The notes under the pieces: generated by a model | What the model was told of the DNA's origin: nothing | The model's database searches: none | The model's input: the letters and a program-made list of their open reading frames with translations, nothing else | Made by a program: the position numbers and the translations under genes | Origin: Pseudomonadota bacterium | Lineage (GTDB): Bacteria > Pseudomonadota > Alphaproteobacteria > Acetobacterales > Acetobacteraceae | DNA length: 64,000 nucleotides | Direction of reading: 5' to 3' | Assembly: GCA_021816925.1 (NCBI GenBank) | Contig: JAKAWQ010000001.1 | Location: forward strand, 62,001-126,000 | In this document: positions 47,351 to 56,199 of the stretch, one piece after another | Layout of the letters: each line of letters begins with the position of its first letter | How positions within the stretch are numbered: position 1 is the first letter of the stretch

Positions 47351-48417
47351 CCGCCGAGGCCCTCGTGCAGGATGGGGGGCCGGAGCGGAGAAAATCCGTA
47401 ATGGCGAAGCCAGCGGAGGTCGCTCTCGAAGAAGGGGCGAAGATCGGTGATGCCGTGCTTGAGCATCGTGACCCGCTCGATTCCCATGCCGAAGGCAAAG
47501 CCCTGCCACTCGCGCGGATCGACCCCGCAATTCGCCAGCACGCGCGGGTGCACCATGCCGCTGCCGAGGATTTCGAGCCAGTCGCTCTCCGCTCCGATCT
47601 CCCCGGTCTGCCGGTTCCAGCCGATATCGACTTCCATCGAGGGCTCGGTGAAGGGGAAGTAGCTGGCCCGGAAGCGAACCGGCAGCAGAGGCTTGTCGAA
47701 GAAGGCGCGCAGGAAGTCGATCAGGCAGCCCTTGAGATGGCCGAGCGTGATGGCCCGGTCGACCGCGAGCCCCTCGACCTGATGGAACATCGGGCTGTGC
47801 GTGGCATCGTGATCGGCGCGATAGGTGCGCCCCGGGACGATCACGCGATAAGGCGGCGGGCGGCTCGTCATGGTGCGGATCTGACCCGGGGACGTGTGGG
47901 TCCGCAGCACGCGGCGGCGGCCATCGCGGCGACCGGGGAGATAGAACGTGTCCATGTCCTGCCGCGCCGGATGGTGCTCGGGGATGTTGAGGGCGCCGAA
48001 GTTGCGCCAGTCATCCTCGATTTCCGGCCCCTCCGCCACGCTGAAACCGAGGGCGCCGAAGATTGCCTCGATCTCGGCGATGGTACGGCTGATGGGATGG
48101 ATGAGGCCCGACGGCGAGGGGCGCGGCGGCAGGGTGACGTCGATGCGCTCGGCAATCTCGGCATCCCATGCGGCCGCTTCGAGGACGGTGTGGCGCTGTG
48201 TGATCGCTTGCGCGATCTCTTCCTTGATCCGGTTAAGTTCGGCGCCGCGCTCGCGCCGTTCGGCCGCGGGGCGCTGGCCGATCGCGCGCAGAAGATGCGT
48301 GAGCCTCCCGCGCTGCCCGAACAGCGAAGTGTATACGTCCTTGAGGGCGTCCACGTTGGAGGCGGCGTCGATAGCGGCGGCGGCTTGCTCGCGGAGCGCC
48401 GCGAGATTGTCGTCCAT
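47347..48417 (-). CDS. pheS: Phenylalanine--tRNA ligase alpha subunit
   Basis: This is the catalytic alpha subunit; 356 residues. The N-terminal coiled coil is followed by the class II core with motif 2 (HTSPGQIRTM; RVIVPGRTYRADHDATHSPMFHQVEG read as RVIVPGRTYRAD then HDATHSPMFHQVEG) and motif 3 (GFAFGMGIERVTMLKHGI). It lies 23 bases after rplT and overlaps pheT by four bases. Confidence 0.97.
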   Translation of the reverse strand: MDDNLAALREQAAAAIDAASNVDALKDVYTSLFGQRGRLTHLLRAIGQRPAAERRERGAELNRIKEEIAQAITQRHTVLEAAAWDAEIAERIDVTLPPRPSPSGLIHPISRTIAEIEAIFGALGFSVAEGPEIEDDWRNFGALNIPEHHPARQDMDTFYLPGRRDGRRRVLRTHTSPGQIRTMTSRPPPYRVIVPGRTYRADHDATHSPMFHQVEGLAVDRAITLGHLKGCLIDFLRAFFDKPLLPVRFRASYFPFTEPSMEVDIGWNRQTGEIGAESDWLEILGSGMVHPRVLANCGVDPREWQGFAFGMGIERVTMLKHGITDLRPFFESDLRWLRHYGFSPLRPPILHEGLGG

Positions 48418-48440
48418 GGGAGGCGGGCGGGGAACGGAGG

Positions 48441-48797
48441 CTAGCCGAGCGCGGCCTTCACCTGCCTCGCGATCTCGGCAAAGGCCGCGGCATCGTCGTA
48501 GGCGATCGCCGCGAGCACCTTGCGGTCGAGCCCGATGCCGGCCTTCTTCAGTCCGGCGATGAAGCGCGAGTACGGCAAGCCGTGCTCGCGGGCTGCCGCG
48601 TTGATGCGCTGGATCCAGAGCCCGCGGAAATCGCGCTTGCGGTTGCGCCGGTCGCGATACGCGTAGCGCAGCGCCTTTTCCAGCCGCTCGAGGGCGATGC
48701 GGTAATTCGTGGAAGAGCGGCCGAAATAGCCCTTCGATTGCGCCAGTACCTTCTTGTGCCGTGCGTGGGTGGTGACGCCCCGCTTGACCCGTGCCAT
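48441..48797 (-). CDS. rplT: 50S ribosomal protein L20
   Basis: The 118-residue protein starts [20 protein letters not shown] and contains [34 protein letters not shown] and the C-terminal globular part. This is the canonical L20, an early assembly protein that binds 23S rRNA. It is followed closely by pheS and preceded by rpmI 234 bases upstream. infC is not adjacent. Confidence 0.98.
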   Translation of the reverse strand: MARVKRGVTTHARHKKVLAQSKGYFGRSSTNYRIALERLEKALRYAYRDRRNRKRDFRGLWIQRINAAAREHGLPYSRFIAGLKKAGIGLDRKVLAAIAYDDAAAFAEIARQVKAALG

Positions 48798-48962
48798 GGC
48801 CCTTCTCCTCTCAGCCCGGCGGCCTCAATTCCCGACTCTTCGAACGAGGGTGAGGCCGCTGGTTTCTCGTTGATGTTGCGCGTGGCCGCCCCAGCGGCCG
48901 GAGGGTTCCGTCGCGCGTCAGCGCTGGGGGCCAGAGCACGCGCGAGGCCCTTACCCCGAGAA

Positions 48963-48981
48963 CCTCTCCCAAAGGGAGAGG
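48963..48981. other. Hairpin between rpmI and rplT
   Basis: CCTCTCCC AAA GGGAGAGG is a perfect 8-bp stem in the 234-base rpmI-rplT gap. Stems of this sequence are common dispersed repeats in GC-rich genomes. It might cause partial termination or protect an RNA end. No gene was found in the gap. Confidence 0.5.
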
Positions 48982-49031
48982 GAGGCTCGCGATGACCGCC
49001 GCGGGGGAGATGGCCACTTGGGCCGCCGGTA

Positions 49032-49235
49032 TCAGCCCAGTCCGTACGGCGCCCACTGGCGCACGGTGCGGGCGTCCGAAGCCTCCAGCACTTGGTTGCC
49101 CCGGGCGCTGCGCTTGGCCTTCTGGGTGCGCGCCATCAGGTTGTGCTGCTTGCCCTGCGGTCCGGAGAGCACTTTGCCGGTGGCCGTGATCCTGAAGCGC
49201 TTCTTGACCGAAGCCTTCGTCTTCAGCTTGGGCAT
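49032..49235 (-). CDS. rpmI: 50S ribosomal protein L35
   Basis: The 67-residue product starts at ATG 49235 ([20 protein letters not shown]). It contains [22 protein letters not shown], given as [12 protein letters not shown] then [10 protein letters not shown], typical for L35. An upstream ATG at 49247 would add METK. It is divergent from dapF. Confidence 0.96.
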   Translation of the reverse strand: MPKLKTKASVKKRFRITATGKVLSGPQGKQHNLMARTQKAKRSARGNQVLEASDARTVRQWAPYGLG

Positions 49236-49435
49236 TTTGGTCTCCATGCTTGCTTGCCGCCGGAAAGCGGCCACGGCCGGGCATTCCCCAAACGGGCCCG
49301 GGCGCGCGGGAGGCGGCTCTATAGCGGCGGGCCCAACCGGCCGCAAGGGCGCGGCCGCGAGAGCGAAAATTCCGGTGGTTCCGTCATCGCGGCAGGAAAT
49401 CCGGCCCCGGCTTCGCGCGCGCGGCCGCTTTGGCT

Positions 49436-50275
49436 ATGGATGCACCGATGCGCGCGGCCTTCGTCAAGATGCACGGTGCGGGAAACGATTTCGCGGTGTT
49501 CGACGAACGGCGCGAACCGCTCGGGTTGACACCGGCGCTCGCCGCAGCGCTCGCCGACCGCCATCGCGGCATCGGCTGCGACCAGGTCATCTCGATCGAG
49601 CGCTCGGCCCGGGCGGATGCGTATATGCGCATCCGCAACGCCGATGGCTCGGAAGCCGGAGCCTGCGGCAACGCCACCCGTTGCGTGGCCGCACTGCTGG
49701 CGGGCGAAGATCGGCGCCAGCGACTGACGATCGAGACGATCTCCGGCCTCCTCCCCACGGAAATCCTCGGCGGCGGCCTGCTGCGGGTGGACATGGGCCC
49801 GCCGGCGCTGCTCTGGAACGAAATTCCGCTCGCCCGGCGGCTCGACACGCTCGCCCTGCCGCCCACGGACGGTTGGCCTGCCGCGCCGGCCGTGGTCTCG
49901 ATGGGCAACCCGCATGCCACTTTCTTCGTCCCCGACGCCGAGGTTGCCGAGGCCGCGGCCATTGGTCCCCGCGTCGAGCGTGATCCGCTCTTTCCGGAGC
50001 GCGTGAATGTCGGCTTCGCGAGCCTTCTCGGGCCAAATCGCCTGAGGCTCAGGGTCTGGGAGCGCGGTGCGGGCCTGACGCGGGCCTGCGGTTCGGGCGC
50101 CTGCGCGGCCGTGGTCAATGCCTGCCGCCTGGGTCTTGCCGGGCGCCGGGTGGATGTGGTGATGGATGGCGGAACACTCGCGATCGAGTGGCGCGCCGAC
50201 GGACATGTGCTGATGACCGGGCCGGCGCTGATCGCCTTCCGCGGCGAGATCGATTTCGACACCTACCCGCGATGA
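49436..50275 (+). CDS. dapF: Diaminopimelate epimerase
   Basis: DapF interconverts LL- and meso-diaminopimelate. The product is 279 residues from ATG 49436; ATG 49448 (MRAAFVKMHGAGNDF) is an equally plausible start. Both catalytic cysteines are present: GACGNATRC near residue 72 and RACGSGACAAV near 220. MGNPHATFFV and GIGCDQVI are further family motifs. Its stop overlaps the mtaB start (ATGA). dapB, another lysine/diaminopimelate gene, lies at the opposite end of the window. Confidence 0.95.
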   Translation: MDAPMRAAFVKMHGAGNDFAVFDERREPLGLTPALAAALADRHRGIGCDQVISIERSARADAYMRIRNADGSEAGACGNATRCVAALLAGEDRRQRLTIETISGLLPTEILGGGLLRVDMGPPALLWNEIPLARRLDTLALPPTDGWPAAPAVVSMGNPHATFFVPDAEVAEAAAIGPRVERDPLFPERVNVGFASLLGPNRLRLRVWERGAGLTRACGSGACAAVVNACRLGLAGRRVDVVMDGGTLAIEWRADGHVLMTGPALIAFRGEIDFDTYPR

Positions 50276-51474
50276 CGGTTTCCCTGCTCAGCTTCGGCTG
50301 CCGGCTCAATGCCTACGAGAGCGCGGCGATGCGTGCCGCGGCCGAGGCGGCCGGGGACGGGGACGGGAAGATGGTGATCGTCAACACCTGCGCGGTGACA
50401 CTCGAGGCCGAGCGGCAGGCCCGCCAGGCGATCCGGCGCACGGTGCGCGAGCGGCCCGGCGCGCACATCATCGTCACGGGCTGCGCCGCGGCGATCGATC
50501 CGGCTCGATGGGCGTCGCTTCCCGGCGTGACCCGCGTGCTCGACAACCGGGAGAAGCTGGCGCCGGCAAGCTGGGGCGGGGCCGTGCCGACGGCGGTCGA
50601 TTTCGGCGACCGCGCACGCGCCTTCGTGCCGGTGCAGCAGGGGTGCGATCATCGCTGCACGTTCTGCATCATCCCGTTTGGACGGGGTCCGAGCGTAAGC
50701 CGCCCGGCCGCAAGCATCATTGCCGAGGTGCGCGCGCTGGCGGCGAGGGGGCTTCGCGAAGTGGTGCTCACCGGGGTCGATCTGACCGCCTACGGCGCGG
50801 ACGTGACGGGCGGACCCGGCCTCGGCGGGCTCGCGCGGCGGCTCCTGGAGGCAGTGCCGGAACTGCCGCGCCTCCGGCTCTCCTCGCTCGATCCGGCCGA
50901 GATCGATCCTGATCTCTGGCGCCTGATCGGCGAGGAGGAGCGGCTGATGCCGCATCTCCATCTTTCGCTGCAATCCGGCAACGACATGATCCTGAAACGG
51001 ATGAAGCGGCGCCATTCGCGTGCCGGGGCGACGGCCGCGATCTCGCGCGCGCGCAGGTTGCGGCCGGGGATCGCGATCGGCGCCGACCTGATCGCGGGCT
51101 TCCCGACCGAGACCGAGGCCCAATTCCGCGACACGCTGGCGCTGGTCGAGGAGACCGGGATGCCGTTCCTGCATGTCTTCCCCTTCAGTGCCCGGCCCGG
51201 CACGCCGGCCGCGCGCATGCCCGCCACGCCCTGGGCCCTGCGGCGTGAGCGTGCGGCACGGTTGCGCGCCGCCGGCATGATCAACGCGGGCGGCTATTTT
51301 TCATCGCTGGTCGGCAGCATCGTCTCGGTACTGGTCGAGGGCGACGGGCTTGGCCGCACGGAGCAATACGTCAAGGCAATGATTGCCGCCTGGCCGGCGC
51401 CACCGGTCGGTGCGATCCTCCGCGCCCGCGTCGACGGTTCGGGTCAGGCGGGCGTGCGTGCGACGGCCCTCTGA
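50272..51474 (+). CDS. mtaB: tRNA t6A37 methylthiotransferase MtaB
   Basis: This radical SAM enzyme converts t6A37 to ms2t6A37 in tRNA. The 400-residue product (ATG 50272) has the N-terminal UPF0004 domain with cysteines in SFGCRLN, VNTCAVT and VTGCAA. The radical SAM triad CDHRCTFC lies near residue 125. A later HLHLSLQSGNDMILKRMKRRH segment (HLHLSLQSGND, then MILKRMKRRH) and a C-terminal TRAM-like end are present. It is coupled to dapF and to ftsY (TGATG). Confidence 0.95.
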   Translation: MTVSLLSFGCRLNAYESAAMRAAAEAAGDGDGKMVIVNTCAVTLEAERQARQAIRRTVRERPGAHIIVTGCAAAIDPARWASLPGVTRVLDNREKLAPASWGGAVPTAVDFGDRARAFVPVQQGCDHRCTFCIIPFGRGPSVSRPAASIIAEVRALAARGLREVVLTGVDLTAYGADVTGGPGLGGLARRLLEAVPELPRLRLSSLDPAEIDPDLWRLIGEEERLMPHLHLSLQSGNDMILKRMKRRHSRAGATAAISRARRLRPGIAIGADLIAGFPTETEAQFRDTLALVEETGMPFLHVFPFSARPGTPAARMPATPWALRRERAARLRAAGMINAGGYFSSLVGSIVSVLVEGDGLGRTEQYVKAMIAAWPAPPVGAILRARVDGSGQAGVRATAL

Positions 51475-52394
51475 TGGCGTTCAGTGCCTTCTTTTCGCGT
51501 CTGAAGGAAGGTCTGCAACGGAGCAAGCAAAAGCTCGCGGAAGGGATCGGAGCAGTCTTCACGCGCCGCCGGCTCGACGAGGCGGCGCTGGCCGAGCTCG
51601 AGGATCTGCTGATTGCCGCCGATCTCGGGCCGGCGGCCGCCTCGCGGATCATCGCGGACTTCCGCCGCACGCGCTTCGGCAAGGAAGTCGAAGCGGAGGA
51701 GGTGCGGGCCGCCCTCGCCGAGGAGGTCGCGGCGATCCTTGCCCCGATTGCCAGGCCGCTAGCCATTGACCGGTCGCACGCCCCGCACGTCGTCCTGGTG
51801 GTGGGGGTGAATGGCACCGGCAAGACGACCACGATCGGCAAGCTCGCCCAGCAGTATCGCGAGGCAGGGCTTCGCCCGGTGCTGGTGGCCGGCGACACGT
51901 TCCGTGCCGCCGCGGTCGAGCAACTGCAGATCTGGGGGCAGCGAACGGGTGCCGAGGTGATTGCGGGCCCGCCCGGCGCGGATGCGGCCGGGCTTGCCTT
52001 CGATGCGCTGGGCCGCGCGCGGGCGGGCGGAGCGGACGTGCTGCTGATCGACACCGCCGGTCGGCTGCACAACAAGAACGCGCTGATGCAGGAGCTTGCC
52101 AAGGTGGTGCGCGTGCTGCGAAAGCAGGATCCTACGGCCCCGCATTCGGTTCTGCTGGTGCTCGATGCGACAACGGGACAAAACGCGCTGAGCCAGGTCC
52201 TAGTGTTCAAGGAGATGGTTGCGGTAACCGGCCTGATCGTGACCAAGCTCGATGGCAGCGCGCGCGGGGGCGTCGTGGTGGCGCTGGCCGAGACTTTCGG
52301 GCTACCCGTGCACGCGGTGGGGGTGGGCGAGCAGGCGTCAGACCTCCACCCCTTCGACCCGCGGGAGTTTGCGCGCGGTCTCCTGGAAAGTTGA
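51474..52394 (+). CDS. ftsY: Signal recognition particle receptor FtsY
   Basis: FtsY is the SRP receptor GTPase for co-translational membrane targeting. The 306-residue product is a short form without the acidic A domain, common in Alphaproteobacteria. It has an N domain (LDEAALAELEDLLIAADLG), then G motifs GVNGTGKTTTIGKLA, DTAGRLHN and TKLDGSARGG. It starts one base before the mtaB stop ends. Its 3' end faces flgD, nine bases away. Confidence 0.97.
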   Translation: MAFSAFFSRLKEGLQRSKQKLAEGIGAVFTRRRLDEAALAELEDLLIAADLGPAAASRIIADFRRTRFGKEVEAEEVRAALAEEVAAILAPIARPLAIDRSHAPHVVLVVGVNGTGKTTTIGKLAQQYREAGLRPVLVAGDTFRAAAVEQLQIWGQRTGAEVIAGPPGADAAGLAFDALGRARAGGADVLLIDTAGRLHNKNALMQELAKVVRVLRKQDPTAPHSVLLVLDATTGQNALSQVLVFKEMVAVTGLIVTKLDGSARGGVVVALAETFGLPVHAVGVGEQASDLHPFDPREFARGLLES

Positions 52395-52403
52395 GGTTTT
52401 GCT

Positions 52404-53159
52404 TCAGTTCGTCAACACCTGCTGCACGGCCGAGAAGGGAGCGGCGGTGGCGCCGAGCTGCAGCTCGAGGCTGCCGGCCGGACTTGTTTGCACGCCGGTG
52501 ACCGTGCCCTGCACGCTGAAGGGCAGCGCCGCGGTGCTGCCGTCCGGATTGGCACCCTCTACCGCGACGGTATAGCCACCGTCCGGCATCTGGTTGCCGT
52601 AATTGTCGGTGCCGTTCCAGGTCCAGGTGTTGGTTCCGGCGGTGGCATTGAGCGAAGCGTCGTACACCTGCTGGCCGCTCGCGTTGTAGATCGCGATCGC
52701 CACCGGCTCTGCGGCACTCGCCGTGAACTGCAGGCTTGCCGAGCCATTTTGCAGCGGCAGCGTAGCGGAGTTGAGCAGCACCTGCTTGCCGACCATCGCC
52801 GAGGATTGCATCAACTGCCCTGACTGCGTGAGCGAGATGAGCTCGGTCAGCGCGCTGTTGGTGCTGATCTGCTGCTCGACGGAGGCGAACTGCACCAACT
52901 CGCTGGTGAACTGGTTGGTGTCCATCGGGCTGGTCGGATCCTGGTTCTGCAACTGCGTCATCAGCAGATTGAGAAAATCACCGAAGTTGCTGGTGAGGGA
53001 GCTGAGTGCGGTGTTGCCGGCCGCTGCCGCGGCCGCCGCGCTCGCGGTGGTGCTCGTCGTGCCGGTGGTGCCGGAGGACGGGGTGGCAGCCGCGGCCGCG
53101 GCGGCGTTGGCGGCGGCGAGCGCGTTGCTCTGCTGGGCGGCGACGGACGCGAGGCTCAT
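52404..53159 (-). CDS. flgD: Flagellar hook capping protein FlgD
   Basis: FlgD is the scaffold for hook assembly. The 251-residue product from ATG 53159 has an Ala/Thr-rich N-terminus, then the conserved block FGDFLNLLMTQLQNQDPTSP with MDTNQFTSELVQFASVEQQ. The C-terminal FlgD Ig/tudor-like part has TWTWNGTDNYGNQMPDGGYT. It lies 22 bases downstream of fliK on the same strand. Confidence 0.95.
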   Translation of the reverse strand: MSLASVAAQQSNALAAANAAAAAAATPSSGTTGTTSTTASAAAAAAAGNTALSSLTSNFGDFLNLLMTQLQNQDPTSPMDTNQFTSELVQFASVEQQISTNSALTELISLTQSGQLMQSSAMVGKQVLLNSATLPLQNGSASLQFTASAAEPVAIAIYNASGQQVYDASLNATAGTNTWTWNGTDNYGNQMPDGGYTVAVEGANPDGSTAALPFSVQGTVTGVQTSPAGSLELQLGATAAPFSAVQQVLTN

Positions 53160-53181
53160 GGCATAGATCCTGTGCGGGGTT

Positions 53182-54519
53182 TCAGGCGGTGATATCGAGG
53201 CCCGCGCGCAGCCACCGGGCGCCGGGCGGAAGGGGATGGGCGACCTCTCGGGCCGCCTCGGCCGGAGAGGCGGTTTGCCCGCGGCGGCGGCGTGGTGCGC
53301 CGTTGCGTGCCGCGGCGCCACCCGCTCCAAGTCCGGATCCGCCGGCGGCCGCGGCCTCGCCCGACGCCGTGACCGGCGCGGAAGGCGTTGCGGGCGGTGC
53401 CAGATGAAAGCTCAAACTGTGCGGATCGACCGGAAGCCCGGCACGGTCGAGCGCCTGCCGCAGAGCCGGCTGATCACGTAGGAGGAGGAGCAGGGTTTCC
53501 GGCTGGCTGGCGGTGACCTGCACGCCGACGGGCCCTTCAGCCGGTCGCGTGATCCGGACCTCGACCTGACCGAGCGACGCCGGTTCGAGCCTGAGCGTAA
53601 GGACGGCAGAGCTGCCGGAGCGGCCGAGAGTGAAGAGCGCCGGGGCAAGCTGGGCAGCCGGCGTCGGCAGAGCCGGTGCAGAGGAAGCCGTGGCGGTTGG
53701 TGCCGGAGAGGAAGGTACGTGCGCCTGCGCCGCAGCCGGGAGAGGCAGCGGAGAGGTGGGGGCCGAAAATGCCGCCGGCGGGGCGAATGCCGGGGAGGCG
53801 ACCGGCGCAGAATTGGCGGTGAGCACGGATGGCGGTGGCGCGGGGATGTGGGCTGTCGGCGGCAGGTCTGGCGCGCCCTGGGTTATCATAGAGCCGGCGG
53901 CGGGCGTGGTGGACGGTCCCGCCGCGCCGGGGCCGAAACCCCCCGGCCGGTCCGGCAATCCTGGGACGGGGCCGGCCAGCGGCGCCGCTCCTCCGGCGCC
54001 CGGGTCGTGCGAAGCGGGGGCTGCCGGTGCCGGCCCCGGCATCACGGTGAGGGCGATCAGGGCCCCGGGGGAAGGCACGACGGGGGGCGCGGCCGCCGGC
54101 GGGGAAGGCGCCGATGCTGATGGGGTGCGGCTGTTCTTCCGCATCGGCGGAAGCGTCGCCGCCGGGCCGCTCGCAGCGGGAGGACTTATCGGGGTCACGG
54201 ATACGGAAAGTGCTATCCCCGGGGCCGCGCCCTGGGCCGTCTCTGGTGCGGTCATGGCGCTCGGCAGCACCGCGGCAGCCGGCGCAGCGGGCAAGGCCGC
54301 GGGGGTAGCGGCCGGCAGCGCATGGGAACCCGGAGGCTCCGATGGGGCTCGCGCGCCGGCGGTCCTGAGCGCGCCGTCCAAGGCGCCCCGGAATCCAGCC
54401 GGCGGATTCGTGCCGGTGGCGAGTGGGGCGGCGAGGCCGGGCCCGGCGCTCGGGGCAACCGCCTTTGCGGCCGGTCCCACGGTCGAGGCGGCTGGCGGCG
54501 GTGTCGTTGCTTGCGGCAT
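53182..54519 (-). CDS. fliK: Flagellar hook-length control protein FliK
   Basis: FliK measures the hook and switches export specificity. I chose ATG 54519 (AAGGAA upstream), giving 445 residues; the same frame stays open far upstream over flgE and flgK but only as antisense. The first ~300 residues are Pro/Ala-rich and disordered, as in FliK rulers. The C-terminal domain has LTLRLEPASLGQVEVRI, VQVTASQPETLLLLLRDQPALRQAL (VQVTASQPETLLLLL then RDQPALRQAL) and AGLPVDPHSLSFHL, the conserved FliK-C fold. flgD follows. Confidence 0.9.
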   Translation of the reverse strand: MPQATTPPPAASTVGPAAKAVAPSAGPGLAAPLATGTNPPAGFRGALDGALRTAGARAPSEPPGSHALPAATPAALPAAPAAAVLPSAMTAPETAQGAAPGIALSVSVTPISPPAASGPAATLPPMRKNSRTPSASAPSPPAAAPPVVPSPGALIALTVMPGPAPAAPASHDPGAGGAAPLAGPVPGLPDRPGGFGPGAAGPSTTPAAGSMITQGAPDLPPTAHIPAPPPSVLTANSAPVASPAFAPPAAFSAPTSPLPLPAAAQAHVPSSPAPTATASSAPALPTPAAQLAPALFTLGRSGSSAVLTLRLEPASLGQVEVRITRPAEGPVGVQVTASQPETLLLLLRDQPALRQALDRAGLPVDPHSLSFHLAPPATPSAPVTASGEAAAAGGSGLGAGGAAARNGAPRRRRGQTASPAEAAREVAHPLPPGARWLRAGLDITA

Positions 54520-54729
54520 CTCGGTTCCTTGCCGGCGGGCGCGATAAGGCGGTGGCCGCCAAACCGGGTCCGCCGAGGACCAAAGCAAGTCGCGGGCCAG
54601 CGCAAAACAGCCGGCGATCCGCCGGAAGGCCGCCGGTGCCCGGCAAGATCTGCCGGGCCGGCGCTGCCGCATCCGGCGAGAAACGCCGCCGCATCGGGCG
54701 GTTGCGGCCGGCAAGCTATTCGCTCCGGA

Positions 54730-54745
54730 TGGCATGGTTTCTGCA
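54730..54745 (+). promoter_or_regulatory. Sigma-54 promoter candidate before flgE
   Basis: TGGCATGGTTTCTGCA matches the -24/-12 consensus TGGCACG-N4-TTGC closely, with GG and GC exactly 10 bases apart. It lies 108 bases before the flgE ATG in the 333-base gap between divergent fliK and flgE. The rest of that gap shows no gene. Sigma-54 control of hook genes is known in Caulobacter; binding here is inferred. Confidence 0.65.
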
Positions 54746-54852
54746 AGAGATCGTTGCGGCATCCGCCAGGGGGCAAAACGCCCCCCTCCGCGGGGGCTGT
54801 CTTTTTTTACCGCCGGGCCGATCGCGGCGCAGGCGAACGCGAGGAGCAAGGG

Positions 54853-56160
54853 ATGTCCATCTTTGGCGCCATGAACACCGCCGTCAGCGGCTTGACCGCG
54901 CAGTCGGCGGAGTTCGCCAATATCAGCAACAATGTCGCCAACAGCCAGACCGTCGGCTACAAGCGGGTGGATACGAATTTCATCGATTACCTCACCACTT
55001 CCACCCCGCAGCTCGACGCCTCGAGCACCGTGGTGGCGCGCCCTGACTACATCAACAACGTGCAGGGTACGATCACGCAGACCGACAACCCGCTTGCCAT
55101 GGCGATCTCCGGCCAGGGGTTCTTCCCCGTGAGCGAGGCCACCGGCACGGCAAACGGCCAAGCGGTCTTCAACCCCCAGCCGTACTACACGCGGGCCGGA
55201 GACTTCAGCCTCAACAATCTCGGTTACCTCGTGAACAGTGCCGGCCAGTATCTGAACGGCTGGAGCGTCAATCCGACCACCGGGGCGGTCAATCAAAACG
55301 CGCTCGCGCCGATCCAGGTGAGTCAGGCAGCCTATGATCCGGTGGCGACGAGCCAGGTCGATCTCGCCGCCAACCTGCCGGCCACGCCGACCCCCGGCAC
55401 GCCGATTACCTCGCAGGTCCAGGTGTACGACGGGCTTGGCAACATGCAGACGGTCAATCTCACCTGGACGCAGACTTCGGCGAACAACTGGTCGGTGGAC
55501 GTGAACGCACCGAACGCGACCAACGGGCCTGACCTCGGCACCGCCCAGGTGGCGTTCGGCCCGGGCAGCGGCAACGCCGTCGCCGACGGAACGATCGGCA
55601 GCGTAACCGGCGGCACCGGCACGGTCACCACATCGAGCTACTCGCCGAACGGCACCGCGAGCCTTTCCTTCACCGCCAACTTCGGCAATGGCCTGCAGAC
55701 GATCGCGCTCAATCTCGGTGCCTACGGCGCCTCGAACGGTCTCACCCAATACGCCGGCACATCGTACACGCTCAACAATCTCAGTCAGAATGGCGTGCCC
55801 GCCGGAGCATTCTCGAACCTCAGTGTCGACAACAGCGGCAACGTGATCATCAACTACAACAACGGTCAGTCGAAGACGATCGCCCAGGTACCGGTCGTCA
55901 CGTTCAACGCGCCGAACGCGCTGCAATCGCAGGACGGCCAGGCCTTCACGGCAACTCAGGCCTCCGGCAACCCGATCGCCAATGCTGCCGGCAGCAACGG
56001 CTCCGGCGGCCTCGTCACGGGCGCGACCGAAGGGGCAAACGTCGATATCTCGACCGAGTTCAGCCAGCTCATCGTGGCGCAAGAGGCCTACTCGGCGAAC
56101 ACCAAGACGATCAGCACGGCCGATCAGATGATGCAGTCGCTCCTGAACCTGATCCAGTAG
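54853..56160 (+). CDS. flgE: Flagellar hook protein FlgE
   Basis: FlgE is the hook structural protein. The 435-residue product from ATG 54853 is preceded by GAGGAGCAAGGG. The N-terminal rod/hook motif is SIFGAMNTAVSGLTAQS with ISNNVANSQTVGYKR. The middle is rich in Asn/Thr/Gly, and the C-terminus has VDISTEFSQLIVAQEAYSAN and ISTADQMMQSLLNL for the D0 helix. It is the first of a plus-strand hook-filament run (flgE, flgK, flgL, flagellin). Confidence 0.95.
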   Translation: MSIFGAMNTAVSGLTAQSAEFANISNNVANSQTVGYKRVDTNFIDYLTTSTPQLDASSTVVARPDYINNVQGTITQTDNPLAMAISGQGFFPVSEATGTANGQAVFNPQPYYTRAGDFSLNNLGYLVNSAGQYLNGWSVNPTTGAVNQNALAPIQVSQAAYDPVATSQVDLAANLPATPTPGTPITSQVQVYDGLGNMQTVNLTWTQTSANNWSVDVNAPNATNGPDLGTAQVAFGPGSGNAVADGTIGSVTGGTGTVTTSSYSPNGTASLSFTANFGNGLQTIALNLGAYGASNGLTQYAGTSYTLNNLSQNGVPAGAFSNLSVDNSGNVIINYNNGQSKTIAQVPVVTFNAPNALQSQDGQAFTATQASGNPIANAAGSNGSGGLVTGATEGANVDISTEFSQLIVAQEAYSANTKTISTADQMMQSLLNLIQ

Positions 56161-56199
56161 CGCGCGGCGTCGCATGGCGGCGAAACGAGGGGCCCGATC

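Noticed and set aside
44882-47401. Long plus-strand frames opposite pheT and lepA.
   Set aside because: Shadows of well-recognised minus-strand genes.
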